In this document: positions 17,239 through 26,285 of the stretch, in pieces
How the letters are laid out: every line of letters begins with the position of its first letter
Position numbering within the stretch: position 1 is the stretch's first letter
DNA from: Candidatus Lloydbacteria bacterium
GTDB taxonomy: Bacteria > Patescibacteriota > Minisyncoccia > Phycocordibacterales > 21-14-all-47-15
Assembly: GCA_016214545.1 (NCBI GenBank)
Contig: JACROH010000001.1
Location: forward strand, 1-32,148
DNA: 32,148 bases
Direction of reading: 5' to 3'
Notes under the pieces: model-generated
Seen by the model: only the letters and a program-made list of their open reading frames with translations
Told to the model about the DNA's origin: nothing
The model's database searches: none
Position numbers and translations under genes: made by a program

Positions 17239-17925
17239 ATGAATGATTCCATAAAAAAACCGGATGTTTCTGAGAGCTCGCCTGTGCCGGCGGGGGCTGG
17301 CAAAAAGCCGGTAAGCGGCAGTACTTTTTCCGATAAACGAAAGCCTTTTTCTCGTCCTTCGTTCGGTCAGAGAAAGGGGGGAAGCGGGGCGGCGGGCGGC
17401 CGCGGGGGCGGACATAAAACAAACCGAGACGGCTCACAAAGAAACGGACAGGGGGGAAGTCGTTCCCGAAAAGAGGGCGGTGGCGGACGGCAATCGCGTT
17501 CGGAATTTCAGCATAAAGTTATACAGGTGCGGCGAGTAACTCGTGTTATGGCCGGAGGACGGCGCTTTAGCTTCTCGGTTGCTCTTGTTATCGGCAATCG
17601 AAAAGGAAATGTGGGAGTCGGGCTCGGCAAAGCATCCGATACGGCGCTTGCAATTGAAAAAGCGATGCGTGATGCACAAAAGAATCTGTTGCATGTTCCT
17701 CTTAACAAGGCTATGAGTATCCGGCACGAAGTAGGCGCGAAATTCGGGAGCTCTCAGGTAACCATACGGCCGGCGCCAGGCAGAGGGCTCGTTGCGGGGA
17801 GTTCCGTCAGAACGGTGCTTGATCTCGCGGGCATCAAAGACATCACGTCAAAGATTTTATCGCGCAGTAAAAATAAATTAAACAACGCGCGCGCGGCGAT
17901 TGCGGCATTGGCAAAACTTTCATAA
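17239..17925 (+). CDS. rpsE: 30S ribosomal protein S5 with an ~85-aa Gly/Arg/Ser-rich N-terminal extension
   Basis: Core 'VIQVRRVTRVMAGGRRFSFSVALVIGNRKGNVGVGLGKASD...APGRGLVAGSSVRTVLDLAGIKDITSK' preceded by 'RKGGSGAAGGRGGGHKTNRDGSQRNGQGGSRSRKEGGGG'. Confidence 0.96.
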   Translation: MNDSIKKPDVSESSPVPAGAGKKPVSGSTFSDKRKPFSRPSFGQRKGGSGAAGGRGGGHKTNRDGSQRNGQGGSRSRKEGGGGRQSRSEFQHKVIQVRRVTRVMAGGRRFSFSVALVIGNRKGNVGVGLGKASDTALAIEKAMRDAQKNLLHVPLNKAMSIRHEVGAKFGSSQVTIRPAPGRGLVAGSSVRTVLDLAGIKDITSKILSRSKNKLNNARAAIAALAKLS

Positions 17926-17938
17926 TCATCATACTGTT

Positions 17939-18391
17939 ATGCAATTACACGAAGCAAAACCACATACTCTTTCCCGTTCAAAAAAACGTGTTGGACGCGG
18001 CGGCAAACGAGGGAAGACATCCGGACGCGGGACGAAAGGCCAAAAAGCTCGCGCGGGAAGAAAAATTCGTCCTGAAATCAGAGACGCCATTAAAAAATTG
18101 CCAAAACGACGCGGGTATGGAAAGCATCGAGCCGAGTCGGTAAATGCGAGCGCCCTTAAACCGGTGGCGGTCAACCTTGATGTAATTGAAAAAAACTTTA
18201 ACGACGGAGATTTGGTATCTCCTGAATCGCTCGTTGCAAAAAAGCTCGTTAAAAGGCAGATCGGTACCGGTATCCGCGTAAAGATTCTTGGCACTGGAGC
18301 CATTACCAAAAAACTTGTCTTTTCAAAGGTCGCGTTCTCTCACTCGGCGAAAGAAAAAATCACGAAAGCACACGGAACCATAACGGGATAG
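17939..18391 (+). CDS. rplO: 50S ribosomal protein L15
   Basis: 'KRVGRGGKRGKTSGRGTKGQKARAGRKIRPE'. Confidence 0.96.
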   Translation: MQLHEAKPHTLSRSKKRVGRGGKRGKTSGRGTKGQKARAGRKIRPEIRDAIKKLPKRRGYGKHRAESVNASALKPVAVNLDVIEKNFNDGDLVSPESLVAKKLVKRQIGTGIRVKILGTGAITKKLVFSKVAFSHSAKEKITKAHGTITG

Positions 18392-18393
18392 CT

Positions 18394-19665
18394 ATGGAAT
18401 CACTTTTCCAAAAATTGAGTGTCATTATGCACGATGCGTCCCTCCGCAGGCGGATTTTTTATATTTTCTTTATACTGCTCTTGTTTAGAGTCGGCGCGAA
18501 TATCCCGGTGCCCGGGGTCGATATTATCCGTTTGCAGGAGTTTTTTGCGAACAACCAATTTTTGGGGTTGCTTAACGTATTTTCAGGCGGTGGCCTCTCA
18601 AATCTTTCAATCGTGATGCTTGGGCTTGGTCCGTATATCACCGGCTCAATTATTATGCAGCTCATTACCATCATGTCGCCTAAACTAAAGGCGATGTACC
18701 ATGAGGAAGGAGAGCTTGGGAAGAAAAAATTCAATCAATATTCTCGGTTGCTTACGGTTCCGCTTGCCTTGCTGCAAGGTTTCGGGCTCCTCACGCTTTT
18801 GGAGCGGCAGGGAATTCTCACGTACACGAGCCTTTTTGATAAATCACTCGATATTGTCGTCGTCGTGGCCGGAGCGGTGCTCCTTATGTGGCTCGGGGAA
18901 TTATTGACCGAATATGGCATCGGCAATGGGGTGTCCTTGCTTATTTTTGCCGGTATTGTTTCTCGTCTGCCGACAATCATAAGCCAGCTTGCGTTTACCT
19001 TTGATGTATCGCAAATCCCGATGTATCTCGGGTTTGCCGCGGTATCAATTATGATTATCGCCGGAGTGGTCTTTATTACCGAATCGGAACGCCCGATACC
19101 GGTGACCTATGCCAAACGGATTCGAGGAAACAAAGTGTACGGCGGGGTATCGACCTATTTGCCGCTCCGAGTGAATCAGGCGGGCGTTATCCCGATTATT
19201 TTTGCGCTTTCCATTCTGCTTTTCCCTCAAATGATTGCAAATTTTGTTGCAAATGTAAGCAATCCTATCGTGCAGACTATTTCGAAGATGGTGCTCTCTA
19301 TATTGCAAAATCATTGGATCTACGCGTCGCTCTACTTTATTCTTGTTTTTCTCTTCACTTATTTTTATACGGCCATTACGTTTGATCCGGAGACAATGGC
19401 CTCCAATCTTCAGAAAAACGGTGCGTTTATTCCCGGAGTGCGCCCGGGGCACATGACCTCGGAGTATGTGGGCAACATCTTAAACCGCATCACCTTTGTC
19501 GGGGCTCTCTTTTTGGGTATCATTGCGGTTTTGCCGCTCGCAATGCAGGGGCTTACCGGAGTCAGTTCGTTTGCCATCGGGGGGACGGCGCTTCTCATTG
19601 TCGTTTCAGTCGTCCTTGATTTGGTGAAAAAGGTAGACGCGCAGATTGCGATGCGGGAATATTAG
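18394..19665 (+). CDS. secY: Preprotein translocase subunit SecY
   Basis: 'LLFRVGANIPVPGVD...GLGPYITGSIIMQL...ERPIPVTYAKR...STYLPLRVNQAGVIPIIFA'. Confidence 0.98.
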   Translation: MESLFQKLSVIMHDASLRRRIFYIFFILLLFRVGANIPVPGVDIIRLQEFFANNQFLGLLNVFSGGGLSNLSIVMLGLGPYITGSIIMQLITIMSPKLKAMYHEEGELGKKKFNQYSRLLTVPLALLQGFGLLTLLERQGILTYTSLFDKSLDIVVVVAGAVLLMWLGELLTEYGIGNGVSLLIFAGIVSRLPTIISQLAFTFDVSQIPMYLGFAAVSIMIIAGVVFITESERPIPVTYAKRIRGNKVYGGVSTYLPLRVNQAGVIPIIFALSILLFPQMIANFVANVSNPIVQTISKMVLSILQNHWIYASLYFILVFLFTYFYTAITFDPETMASNLQKNGAFIPGVRPGHMTSEYVGNILNRITFVGALFLGIIAVLPLAMQGLTGVSSFAIGGTALLIVVSVVLDLVKKVDAQIAMREY

Positions 19666-19682
19666 ATTAGGTTTTAGCTCAC

Positions 19683-19722
19683 TAGCTTGTTAGGAAAGGA
19701 TACCGAATTTTCTAAAAAGCTA
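19683..19722 (+). repeat. Intergenic hairpin, copy 2 (TAGCTT..AAGCTA)
   Basis: TAGCTTgtTAGGAAA ggataccgaa TTTTCTAaaAAGCTA. Confidence 0.6.
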
Positions 19723-19756
19723 ACTGCCTAAAAAGCGAATGTGTTATACTTGAGGC

Positions 19757-20353
19757 ATGACCCCTCAAGTTTTTATTTTTATTGGGCGTTCCGGGTGCGG
19801 AAAGGGAACTCAAGCAACGCTCCTTATGGAAGAGATAAAAAAACGTGAACCGGCGCGTGAGGTGCTCTATCTGCAAACGGGGGCGCTTATCCGCGAATTT
19901 ATCAAAGAAGAGAATTATTCGGCGCGGCGCGCAAAAGAAATTTACGATGCCGGAGACCGCCAGCCCGATTTTTTGGCGGTCAACATGTGGTCAAATTTTC
20001 TCTTCAAGCGATTTACCGGAAAAGAAATCATTATTGCGGACGGCACGCCGCGTTCTTTGGACGAAGCCCGCATGCTTGATACCGCTCTTGATTGGATGTA
20101 CGGTATAAAAAATCCGGCCGTGATGTATCTCAACGTATCCGATAATTGGTCAATCAAGCGTCTTCTTGCTCGCGGCAGAATGGATGACAACGAAGAAGAC
20201 ATCAGAGAACGACTGCAATGGTTTGAGACGGATGTCTTGCCTGCGGTGGAATGGTATCGAAACAATAAGTATTACACCTTTTTTGATATCAACGGAGAAA
20301 GAAACATCGAAGAGATACACCGCGAGATGACGGATAAAATTTTTAATTTTTAA
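19757..20353 (+). CDS. adk: Adenylate kinase-like nucleoside monophosphate kinase
   Basis: P-loop 'GRSGCGKGTQATLL', 'ADGTPRSLDEARMLD', 'RLLARGRMDDNEEDIRERL'; position after secY. Confidence 0.85.
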   Translation: MTPQVFIFIGRSGCGKGTQATLLMEEIKKREPAREVLYLQTGALIREFIKEENYSARRAKEIYDAGDRQPDFLAVNMWSNFLFKRFTGKEIIIADGTPRSLDEARMLDTALDWMYGIKNPAVMYLNVSDNWSIKRLLARGRMDDNEEDIRERLQWFETDVLPAVEWYRNNKYYTFFDINGERNIEEIHREMTDKIFNF

Positions 20354-20383
20354 TTGCATAATTCTTACCCGTTAAAAATTTTT

Positions 20384-21145
20384 GTGATAATCAAAACCGA
20401 AAAAGAGAAAAAGATTCTTTACGAGGCGGGTCGGCGGCTGGCGCTTGTGCTTGACGAAGTGGAGGCGCTGGTGCGGCCGGGGGCTACCTCTGCCGAGCTC
20501 AATAGTCACGCGGAGCGGCGCATAAAAGAAATGGGAGACGTTCCATCGTTTTTGCATTATACGCCGGCCGGCTCAAGGCGTCCGTATCCGGCAGGGCTCT
20601 GTGTTTCAATAAATGACGAGGTGGTGCACGGTATTCCGAGCGAAGAGCGCCTGCTCAAAGAAGGCGATATTGTCGGTCTTGATATCGGGTTGCGGCACGA
20701 AGGGTTGTTTGTGGATATGGCGCGCACGCTTCCGGTTGGGAATGTGAGCAAAGAGGCGCGCGACCTTATTTTTATAACCAAAGAGTCTCTTGAAGCGGGG
20801 ATTCTGGCGGCAAAAAGCGGCGGCTATGTCGGCGATATCGGAGCGGCGATTGAGGTGGTCGCTAAACGAGGGAAGCTTGGTATTGTCCGCGAATTGGGCG
20901 GGCATGGTGTGGGGGAAGCGGTGCATGAAGAGCCCTACATTGCCAATTTTGGCAAAACGGGAACGGGTGAAAAACTTATCGATGGTATGGTGTTAGCACT
21001 TGAGCCGATGCTTACGCTGGGGTCGCCCGCGGTCGTTTTGGGAAAAGACGGATACACGTTCCGAACACGCGACGGCTCTCTCTCGGCGCATTTTGAGCAC
21101 ACGATTATAGTAACGCCCGACGGCGGAGAAATTGTGACTTGTTAG
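20384..21145 (+). CDS. map: Type I methionine aminopeptidase (GTG start preferred; ORF track starts at TTG 20354)
   Basis: 'VIIKTEKEKKILYEAGRRLA...CVSINDEVVHGIPS...GDIVGLDIGL...ELGGHGVGEAVHEEPYIANFG...LALEPMLTLG...FEHTIIVT'. Confidence 0.95.
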   Translation: MIIKTEKEKKILYEAGRRLALVLDEVEALVRPGATSAELNSHAERRIKEMGDVPSFLHYTPAGSRRPYPAGLCVSINDEVVHGIPSEERLLKEGDIVGLDIGLRHEGLFVDMARTLPVGNVSKEARDLIFITKESLEAGILAAKSGGYVGDIGAAIEVVAKRGKLGIVRELGGHGVGEAVHEEPYIANFGKTGTGEKLIDGMVLALEPMLTLGSPAVVLGKDGYTFRTRDGSLSAHFEHTIIVTPDGGEIVTC

Positions 21146-21256
21146 ATTCTTTTCTATCCAAAAATTTGGATTTATTTACAAAATAAATTTTAAGCGGTAC
21201 GGTATTCACTAGATAAGAACGATATTGTTTTTTGTTAATTAAGAAAGGAGGAAAGA

Positions 21257-21733
21257 ATGGACAGAACAGTTATTGAAATTGACCGCTCTAAACCATTTGA
21301 TCTCACTAACCTCTGTTGTGGCGAAGGTTACTATACGGTGGTAAATAACGAGACCGATTCACGTTCAATCGCACTGAAAAAGCTTGACATCACCAAGGTC
21401 CGATTCGTGACAATGTTGAAAGACGGCGAATCGTGCATCAAAGGCGAAGAAAAATTGAAACGATTGAAATCGGCGGGTCATATTCGTCTTGACGCCAAGA
21501 TCTTCTGGGTTCTTTGGGAAAATGAGCACCTTATTCCTAAATCATGGAGAAAAAAGGCGAGTAAAAAAAGAGCCACTCGTTTCATCCACTTTGATGGTTT
21601 GATTTTTCTGGATCGAACCGGCCTTCGTCACGTCCCTTGTCTATACTGGGAACATAGTGAGTGGCACTGGTGTACCGATTGCCTCGACAGTATTTGTGGT
21701 GTCGACGATCCATCGGCGGTTCTAAAAGTCTAG
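21257..21733 (+). CDS. Hypothetical protein of a type I associate with Parcubacteria
   Basis: 158 aa; strong SD 'aagaaaggaggaaagaATG'; 'EEKLKRLKSAGHIRLDAKIFWVLWENEHLIPKSWR...DPSAVLKV'. Confidence 0.75.
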   Translation: MDRTVIEIDRSKPFDLTNLCCGEGYYTVVNNETDSRSIALKKLDITKVRFVTMLKDGESCIKGEEKLKRLKSAGHIRLDAKIFWVLWENEHLIPKSWRKKASKKRATRFIHFDGLIFLDRTGLRHVPCLYWEHSEWHWCTDCLDSICGVDDPSAVLKV

Positions 21734-21779
21734 TTTGGATCTAATGACTTTTTTATCCGCTACCCATCTTTCAATGTGT

Positions 21780-21800
21780 GCCCCGCGTTTGTCGCGGGGC
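21780..21800 (+). terminator. Terminator
   Basis: GCCCCGCG tttgt CGCGGGGC ttttttg. Confidence 0.9.
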
Positions 21801-21856
21801 TTTTTTGTGCATATCGGCGCTCCCATTTTTAAATGAATAGCGGTATACTAAAGGGA

Positions 21857-24619
21857 ATGGAAACCTTTCAGAGCGAAATGCCGAGATTTAAAACGCCTGA
21901 AGAAGAGGTGGCTTTTTTGCGTGCGGAAATAGCGCGGCATGAAAAAAAACTTGGCGCGGAGGCGCCTTCCCATGAACGTCTGCACGCCGCGAGTGTTCCC
22001 GTGCGCGAATACGGCAAAAAGAAATCGGAAGAAGTGCTTCATCCGGAACACGCGATGAAAAAATACGAAGCGGAAAAAATCGCCCTTGATTTGTCGCCGG
22101 AGCCGCACGACGAACAAATGAATGAGCTCTTCGGGATTATGCTTGAGAAGGGGGTGAAAAACGCGCTTTCGGTTGTTGAGCGGCTTCATAATCCGCATAT
22201 CGACGATGATTTCCATCGTTTTTTGGTTCAATACTTGAAAGCAGGACATGTTGATGGTGTCAATCGCGAAGAGCTTCTGCGAACGCTCCACATGAAGCTT
22301 TTTGAAATTACACTTCCTCCGGCAACCGCGGAGGAATCGCAAAAGCAATTCAAAGAAATGGTCACCACCATGGCGCAATTATATGCCGGCATGCTCTCAA
22401 TTTCCGATGTGGAGGAAAAGAGCCGCGAAAAATGGAAGCGGTTATTTACCCTTGAACTGGCCATTTCGGGCGAAAGTGAAGAAATGATTTTTTATGCGGG
22501 TGTGCCCGATGCAAAATCCGATTTGTTTGAAAAGCAACTCTTGGCGGCATTTCCGCGCGCCACTCTGAAAGAAAACCCCAACGATTACAATATTTTTATT
22601 GAAAACGGGGCGTCAGCCGCGTCGTATGCGGTGCCCTCTTTTTCTCCGGCGCTCTCGCTTAAAACCTACGAAGCGTTTGACAGCGACCCGCTCTCGGCGC
22701 TTCTTAACGCGTTTTCAAAAATAAAAAAGACGGGAGAGGGGGCTTCGGTGCAGTTCGTGCTTGCTCCGATTGCCGATTATTATATCAAGCGCTATGGATT
22801 TATTTTGGACAAGGTAAAAAAGGGAGTGCCCGTCAAGAAAGCGATTGATATGCCGGAAGGATTTGCCGGAGGTTTCGGGAAAGCGGTCAAAGAGCTCGTG
22901 TTTGGAGCCGATATGCCGAAAAAAGACGCTCAAGGAAATCTTATTCCGCTTGAGTCGCGCAAGATTGACGAAGAGGCAATCAAACACATTGAGGCAAAAA
23001 TCGGAAGCCCCATTCTCGGAGCAAATGTTCGCATTGTCGCATCGGCGGCCACGGAAAACCGAGCAAAAGATATTCTTTCCGAGATTGAATCGTCATTCAA
23101 TCAATTTGGAGAGACGCGTGGCAACGGTATTTCTTTTGAGCGGGCGAAGAAAGAGACGCTTCGAGCGCTTCTGCATCGGTTTTCATACCGACTATTTTCA
23201 GAAGAGCACAATTTTCCGCTGAATATCAAAGAATTAACGACGCTTTTCCATTTTCCGGTTTCGGGCACCGTGTCGCGCGAGCTCAAAGAAGCGAAAGCGG
23301 GGAGCGCTCCGGCACCGATGACCCTTTCGCACGAGGGTGTGGTGCTCGGGTCCAATCGATATCGGAATATTGAGACGGAAATTCATTTTGCCCCGGAAGA
23401 TAGGATGCGGCATCTTTATGTTATTGGCCAGACTGGCACCGGAAAAACAACCCTGCTCAAAAACATGATTGTGCAGGATATTGAGGCAGGAAATGGGGTG
23501 TGCATGATTGACCCGCATGGCTCCGACATTGAAGACATACTTTCCCGCATTCCCGAGCACCGTCTTGCGGATGTTATCTATTTTGACCCGGGGGCGGCGG
23601 AACGTCCGATGGGGCTCAACATGCTTGAGTATGATGCGCGATTCCCCGAGCAAAAAACGTTTGTCGTAAACGAGCTATTCAGTATTTTCCAAAAATTATA
23701 CGGTGCGGTGCCCGAGTCCATGGGACCGATGTTTGAGCAGTATTTCAGAAATGCGACGATGCTTGTGATTGAAGACCCCGAGAGCGGCTCCACGCTTCTT
23801 GACGTATCGCGTGTGCTTGCCGACCCCGCATTTCGGGCGCTGAAACTCTCGCGCTCAAAAAATCCGGTCGTCGTGCAATTTTGGACCGATATTGCCGAAA
23901 AGGCTGGTGGGGAAGGGGCGCTTCAAAATATTGTGCCGTATATCACAAGTAAATTTGATGTCTTTTTGGCAAACGATATTATGCGGCCGATTGTGGCGCA
24001 ACAACACTCTGCGTTTAACTTCAGGCAGATTATGGATGAGCGGAAAATTTTGCTGGTGAATTTGTCAAAAGGGCGGCTTGGCGACATCAACTCTCATTTA
24101 ATTGGGCTCATTATTGTCGGCAAAATTTTAATGGCGGCGCTGTCGCGCGTCGACGTGCTCCGCGAAAAGCCTGCCGACTTCTATCTCTACATTGACGAAT
24201 TTCAAAACATTACCACCGATTCTATCGCGACGATTCTCTCGGAGGCGCGTAAGTATCGTCTCTCGCTTACCATTGCAAACCAATTTATCGCCCAGCTCGA
24301 TGAAAAAATTAAAAACGCCGTCTTTGGGAACGTGGGCTCGCTTGCGGTGTTTCGTGTCGGGGCTGATGACGCAGAGTATCTGGAAAAACAGTTTGTACCG
24401 ACTTTTACGGCGCAGGATATTATGAAACTTGATAATCGGAATGCCTATCTCAAGCTTTTGGCGGGAGGGCAGCCGGTTAAACCTTTTAATATGGAAACGC
24501 ACTCTTTTGGCGCGGGAACTTCAGAGCAAATCGCCCGGGTAAAAGCGCTTTCGTATCAAAAATATGGGCGAGACCGAAATGAAGTGGAAGAGGAGATTAT
24601 GAAAAAATATCGGAAATAG
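21857..24619 (+). CDS. VirD4/TraG-like (DUF87/T4SS coupling-type) ATPase; ATG 21857 preferred
   Basis: Walker A 'LYVIGQTGTGKTTLLKNMIVQDIEAGNGVCMIDPHGSDIEDIL'; 'FYLYIDEFQNITTDSIATILSEARKYRLSLTIANQFIAQL'. Confidence 0.85.
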   Translation: METFQSEMPRFKTPEEEVAFLRAEIARHEKKLGAEAPSHERLHAASVPVREYGKKKSEEVLHPEHAMKKYEAEKIALDLSPEPHDEQMNELFGIMLEKGVKNALSVVERLHNPHIDDDFHRFLVQYLKAGHVDGVNREELLRTLHMKLFEITLPPATAEESQKQFKEMVTTMAQLYAGMLSISDVEEKSREKWKRLFTLELAISGESEEMIFYAGVPDAKSDLFEKQLLAAFPRATLKENPNDYNIFIENGASAASYAVPSFSPALSLKTYEAFDSDPLSALLNAFSKIKKTGEGASVQFVLAPIADYYIKRYGFILDKVKKGVPVKKAIDMPEGFAGGFGKAVKELVFGADMPKKDAQGNLIPLESRKIDEEAIKHIEAKIGSPILGANVRIVASAATENRAKDILSEIESSFNQFGETRGNGISFERAKKETLRALLHRFSYRLFSEEHNFPLNIKELTTLFHFPVSGTVSRELKEAKAGSAPAPMTLSHEGVVLGSNRYRNIETEIHFAPEDRMRHLYVIGQTGTGKTTLLKNMIVQDIEAGNGVCMIDPHGSDIEDILSRIPEHRLADVIYFDPGAAERPMGLNMLEYDARFPEQKTFVVNELFSIFQKLYGAVPESMGPMFEQYFRNATMLVIEDPESGSTLLDVSRVLADPAFRALKLSRSKNPVVVQFWTDIAEKAGGEGALQNIVPYITSKFDVFLANDIMRPIVAQQHSAFNFRQIMDERKILLVNLSKGRLGDINSHLIGLIIVGKILMAALSRVDVLREKPADFYLYIDEFQNITTDSIATILSEARKYRLSLTIANQFIAQLDEKIKNAVFGNVGSLAVFRVGADDAEYLEKQFVPTFTAQDIMKLDNRNAYLKLLAGGQPVKPFNMETHSFGAGTSEQIARVKALSYQKYGRDRNEVEEEIMKKYRK

Positions 24620-24633
24620 TGATATAAAAAAAG

Positions 24634-24665
24634 AAAAGCGAGGGGTAGTCTACACCCTCGCTTTT
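24634..24665 (+). terminator. Terminator
   Basis: AAAAGCGAGGG gtagtctaca CCCTCGCTTTT. Confidence 0.85.
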
Positions 24666-24763
24666 TAGTTATTTCAAATATTCTGAATGCCCATCAGTTT
24701 CTTTGGCATTTCAGGGAGGCTTGCATAATACGCATTAATTTCTTTTTCAGCGCGGTCTCTGAA

Positions 24764-25435
24764 TTAGCGGGTATTTCCGTGTCCTCCGGCTTTCAAAGTT
24801 TCCCGGGTAATCTGAGAAGCCTTTTCACCAACGAGAACAAATTTGTTGGTCGCCAGGATCAGGGTTTGGGAAACCATATCGCCGCGGGCCCCATTGATTA
24901 TTGGGTATACGCTGCGGACTCGGAATACCATCGGTTGGCCGCGTTGTTCGCCGCGGTACTCTTGCGTTTCCTCTTCGGTTTCGAAGACCTCCTTACGGAT
25001 AGTCGCTCGCCCGCTCCGTGTTTCTATGACATACTGCTCTTTTTCTTTGTCATAGAATTTGGACGAGTTTTCGACTCGTCCCAGGACCGAAAGGCGCACG
25101 AGCACTTTCTGGAACTGTTTGTTTCTGGTCAATTCAGAAGTTATTTCCATGTCTTCGACCCTTACCTTCCACCGCTCGCCGACCATTTTCGGCTTGAACT
25201 GTTTCGGGTTGGCGATTCTCAACACAAGAATCGGCGGCTCTGTTCGCGTGAATGTTCCGCTGTAGCTTGTTGGCTTAAGCGGGGAGAAGCCCAAGTGTTC
25301 TTTCTTGTCTTTCCCGATTTTGCCCCGTCCGATATCCAAGAAGAGCGAGGCTCCTTTTGTGATTTCCATGCAAGGGGTTTTGAAAACAGGGTTTTCTTTT
25401 TCTGCTTGGTCGGCGACTTTGGCTTTCGTATCCAT
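24764..25435 (-). CDS. Hypothetical protein, 223 aa
   Basis: SD 'gaaggagtattgccATG'; promoter TTGACT-N16-TATAAT at 25534-25561 on the minus strand. Confidence 0.75.
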   Translation of the reverse strand: MDTKAKVADQAEKENPVFKTPCMEITKGASLFLDIGRGKIGKDKKEHLGFSPLKPTSYSGTFTRTEPPILVLRIANPKQFKPKMVGERWKVRVEDMEITSELTRNKQFQKVLVRLSVLGRVENSSKFYDKEKEQYVIETRSGRATIRKEVFETEEETQEYRGEQRGQPMVFRVRSVYPIINGARGDMVSQTLILATNKFVLVGEKASQITRETLKAGGHGNTR

Positions 25436-25533
25436 GGCAATACTCCTTCAATAAAAGAGGCAAAACAAAAGCAATATTATGTTTCTCCTGCAACTCCACA
25501 ATGTGACAAACAACACTCGTTAACCTTTTGTAT

Positions 25534-25561
25534 ATTATACTAATCAACAAGAAAAAGTCAA
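25534..25561 (-). promoter_or_regulatory. Promoter for the 25435(-) gene
   Basis: Reverse complement TTGACT, 16-nt spacer, TATAAT. Confidence 0.65.
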
Positions 25562-25640
25562 GTATTTTGTATAACGCATTGTTTTTAAGCATTTTTTACT
25601 CTACACTAAGAAACATTACTCGCCTTTATTTATATTCGGT

Positions 25641-26246
25641 ATGAAACATTTGAAATATGAGCGGACACTCGTACTCGTGAAGCCGGACGGCGTTCAGCGG
25701 TCGCTTATTGGAGAAATCATCAAACGATTTGAACGGATTGGGCTTAAGCTCTCGGGTATTAAAATGCTTGTGCCGACGCCTGGGCACGTGGAAGAGCATT
25801 ATACACTTGACCCAAATTGGCGGCGTGTCACGGGAGAGAAGACTATTGAGAGTTATCGAAAAAAGGGAATGAAGCCGCCATCGGAAGACCCGCTTGAAAT
25901 CACGGCGCGTATTTTGGAAGCACTGAAAAAATATATGACGATCGGTCCCGTGGTAGCGATGGTTTGGCAGGGGGCGCACGCAGTGAAAATCGTGCGCAAG
26001 GTGGTGGGCGGCACCGAACCGCTTTCTTCAGATGTCGGCACAATCCGCGGCGATTTCGTCCTTGATTCGTATCAGATGTCGGATACCGATGCTCGCTCGG
26101 TGCGGAATCTTATTCATGCCTCCGGTTCTCCCGAAGAGGCGGAAATGGAGATTAAACATTGGTTTGCCGAAAAAGAGCTCATTAATTACCGCCTAATTCA
26201 AGAGCAGATTCTCTATGATGTAAACCTGGACGGTCTCCTTGAGTAA
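25641..26246 (+). CDS. ndk: Nucleoside-diphosphate kinase, long form with internal insertion
   Basis: 'RTLVLVKPDGVQRSLIGEIIKRFERIGLKL...MVWQGAHAVKIVRKVVGGTEP...GTIRGDF...NLIHASGSPEEAEMEI'. Confidence 0.95.
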   Translation: MKHLKYERTLVLVKPDGVQRSLIGEIIKRFERIGLKLSGIKMLVPTPGHVEEHYTLDPNWRRVTGEKTIESYRKKGMKPPSEDPLEITARILEALKKYMTIGPVVAMVWQGAHAVKIVRKVVGGTEPLSSDVGTIRGDFVLDSYQMSDTDARSVRNLIHASGSPEEAEMEIKHWFAEKELINYRLIQEQILYDVNLDGLLE

Positions 26247-26251
26247 TGCAC

Positions 26252-26280
26252 TTGCAACCTTTTTGTCTCAGGAATATTAT
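26252..26280 (+). promoter_or_regulatory. Promoter for the candidate small RNA
   Basis: TTGCAA, 17-nt spacer, TATTAT. Confidence 0.65.
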
Positions 26281-26285
26281 AGAAG

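Noticed and set aside
21848-22378. 176-aa minus ORF opposite the VirD4-like gene
   Set aside because: Arg/Phe-rich antisense shadow with no start signals.
24779-25543. 254-aa plus ORF
   Set aside because: Overlaps the 25435(-) gene, which has a promoter and SD; the plus ORF has neither and is Phe/Cys-rich like an antisense frame.
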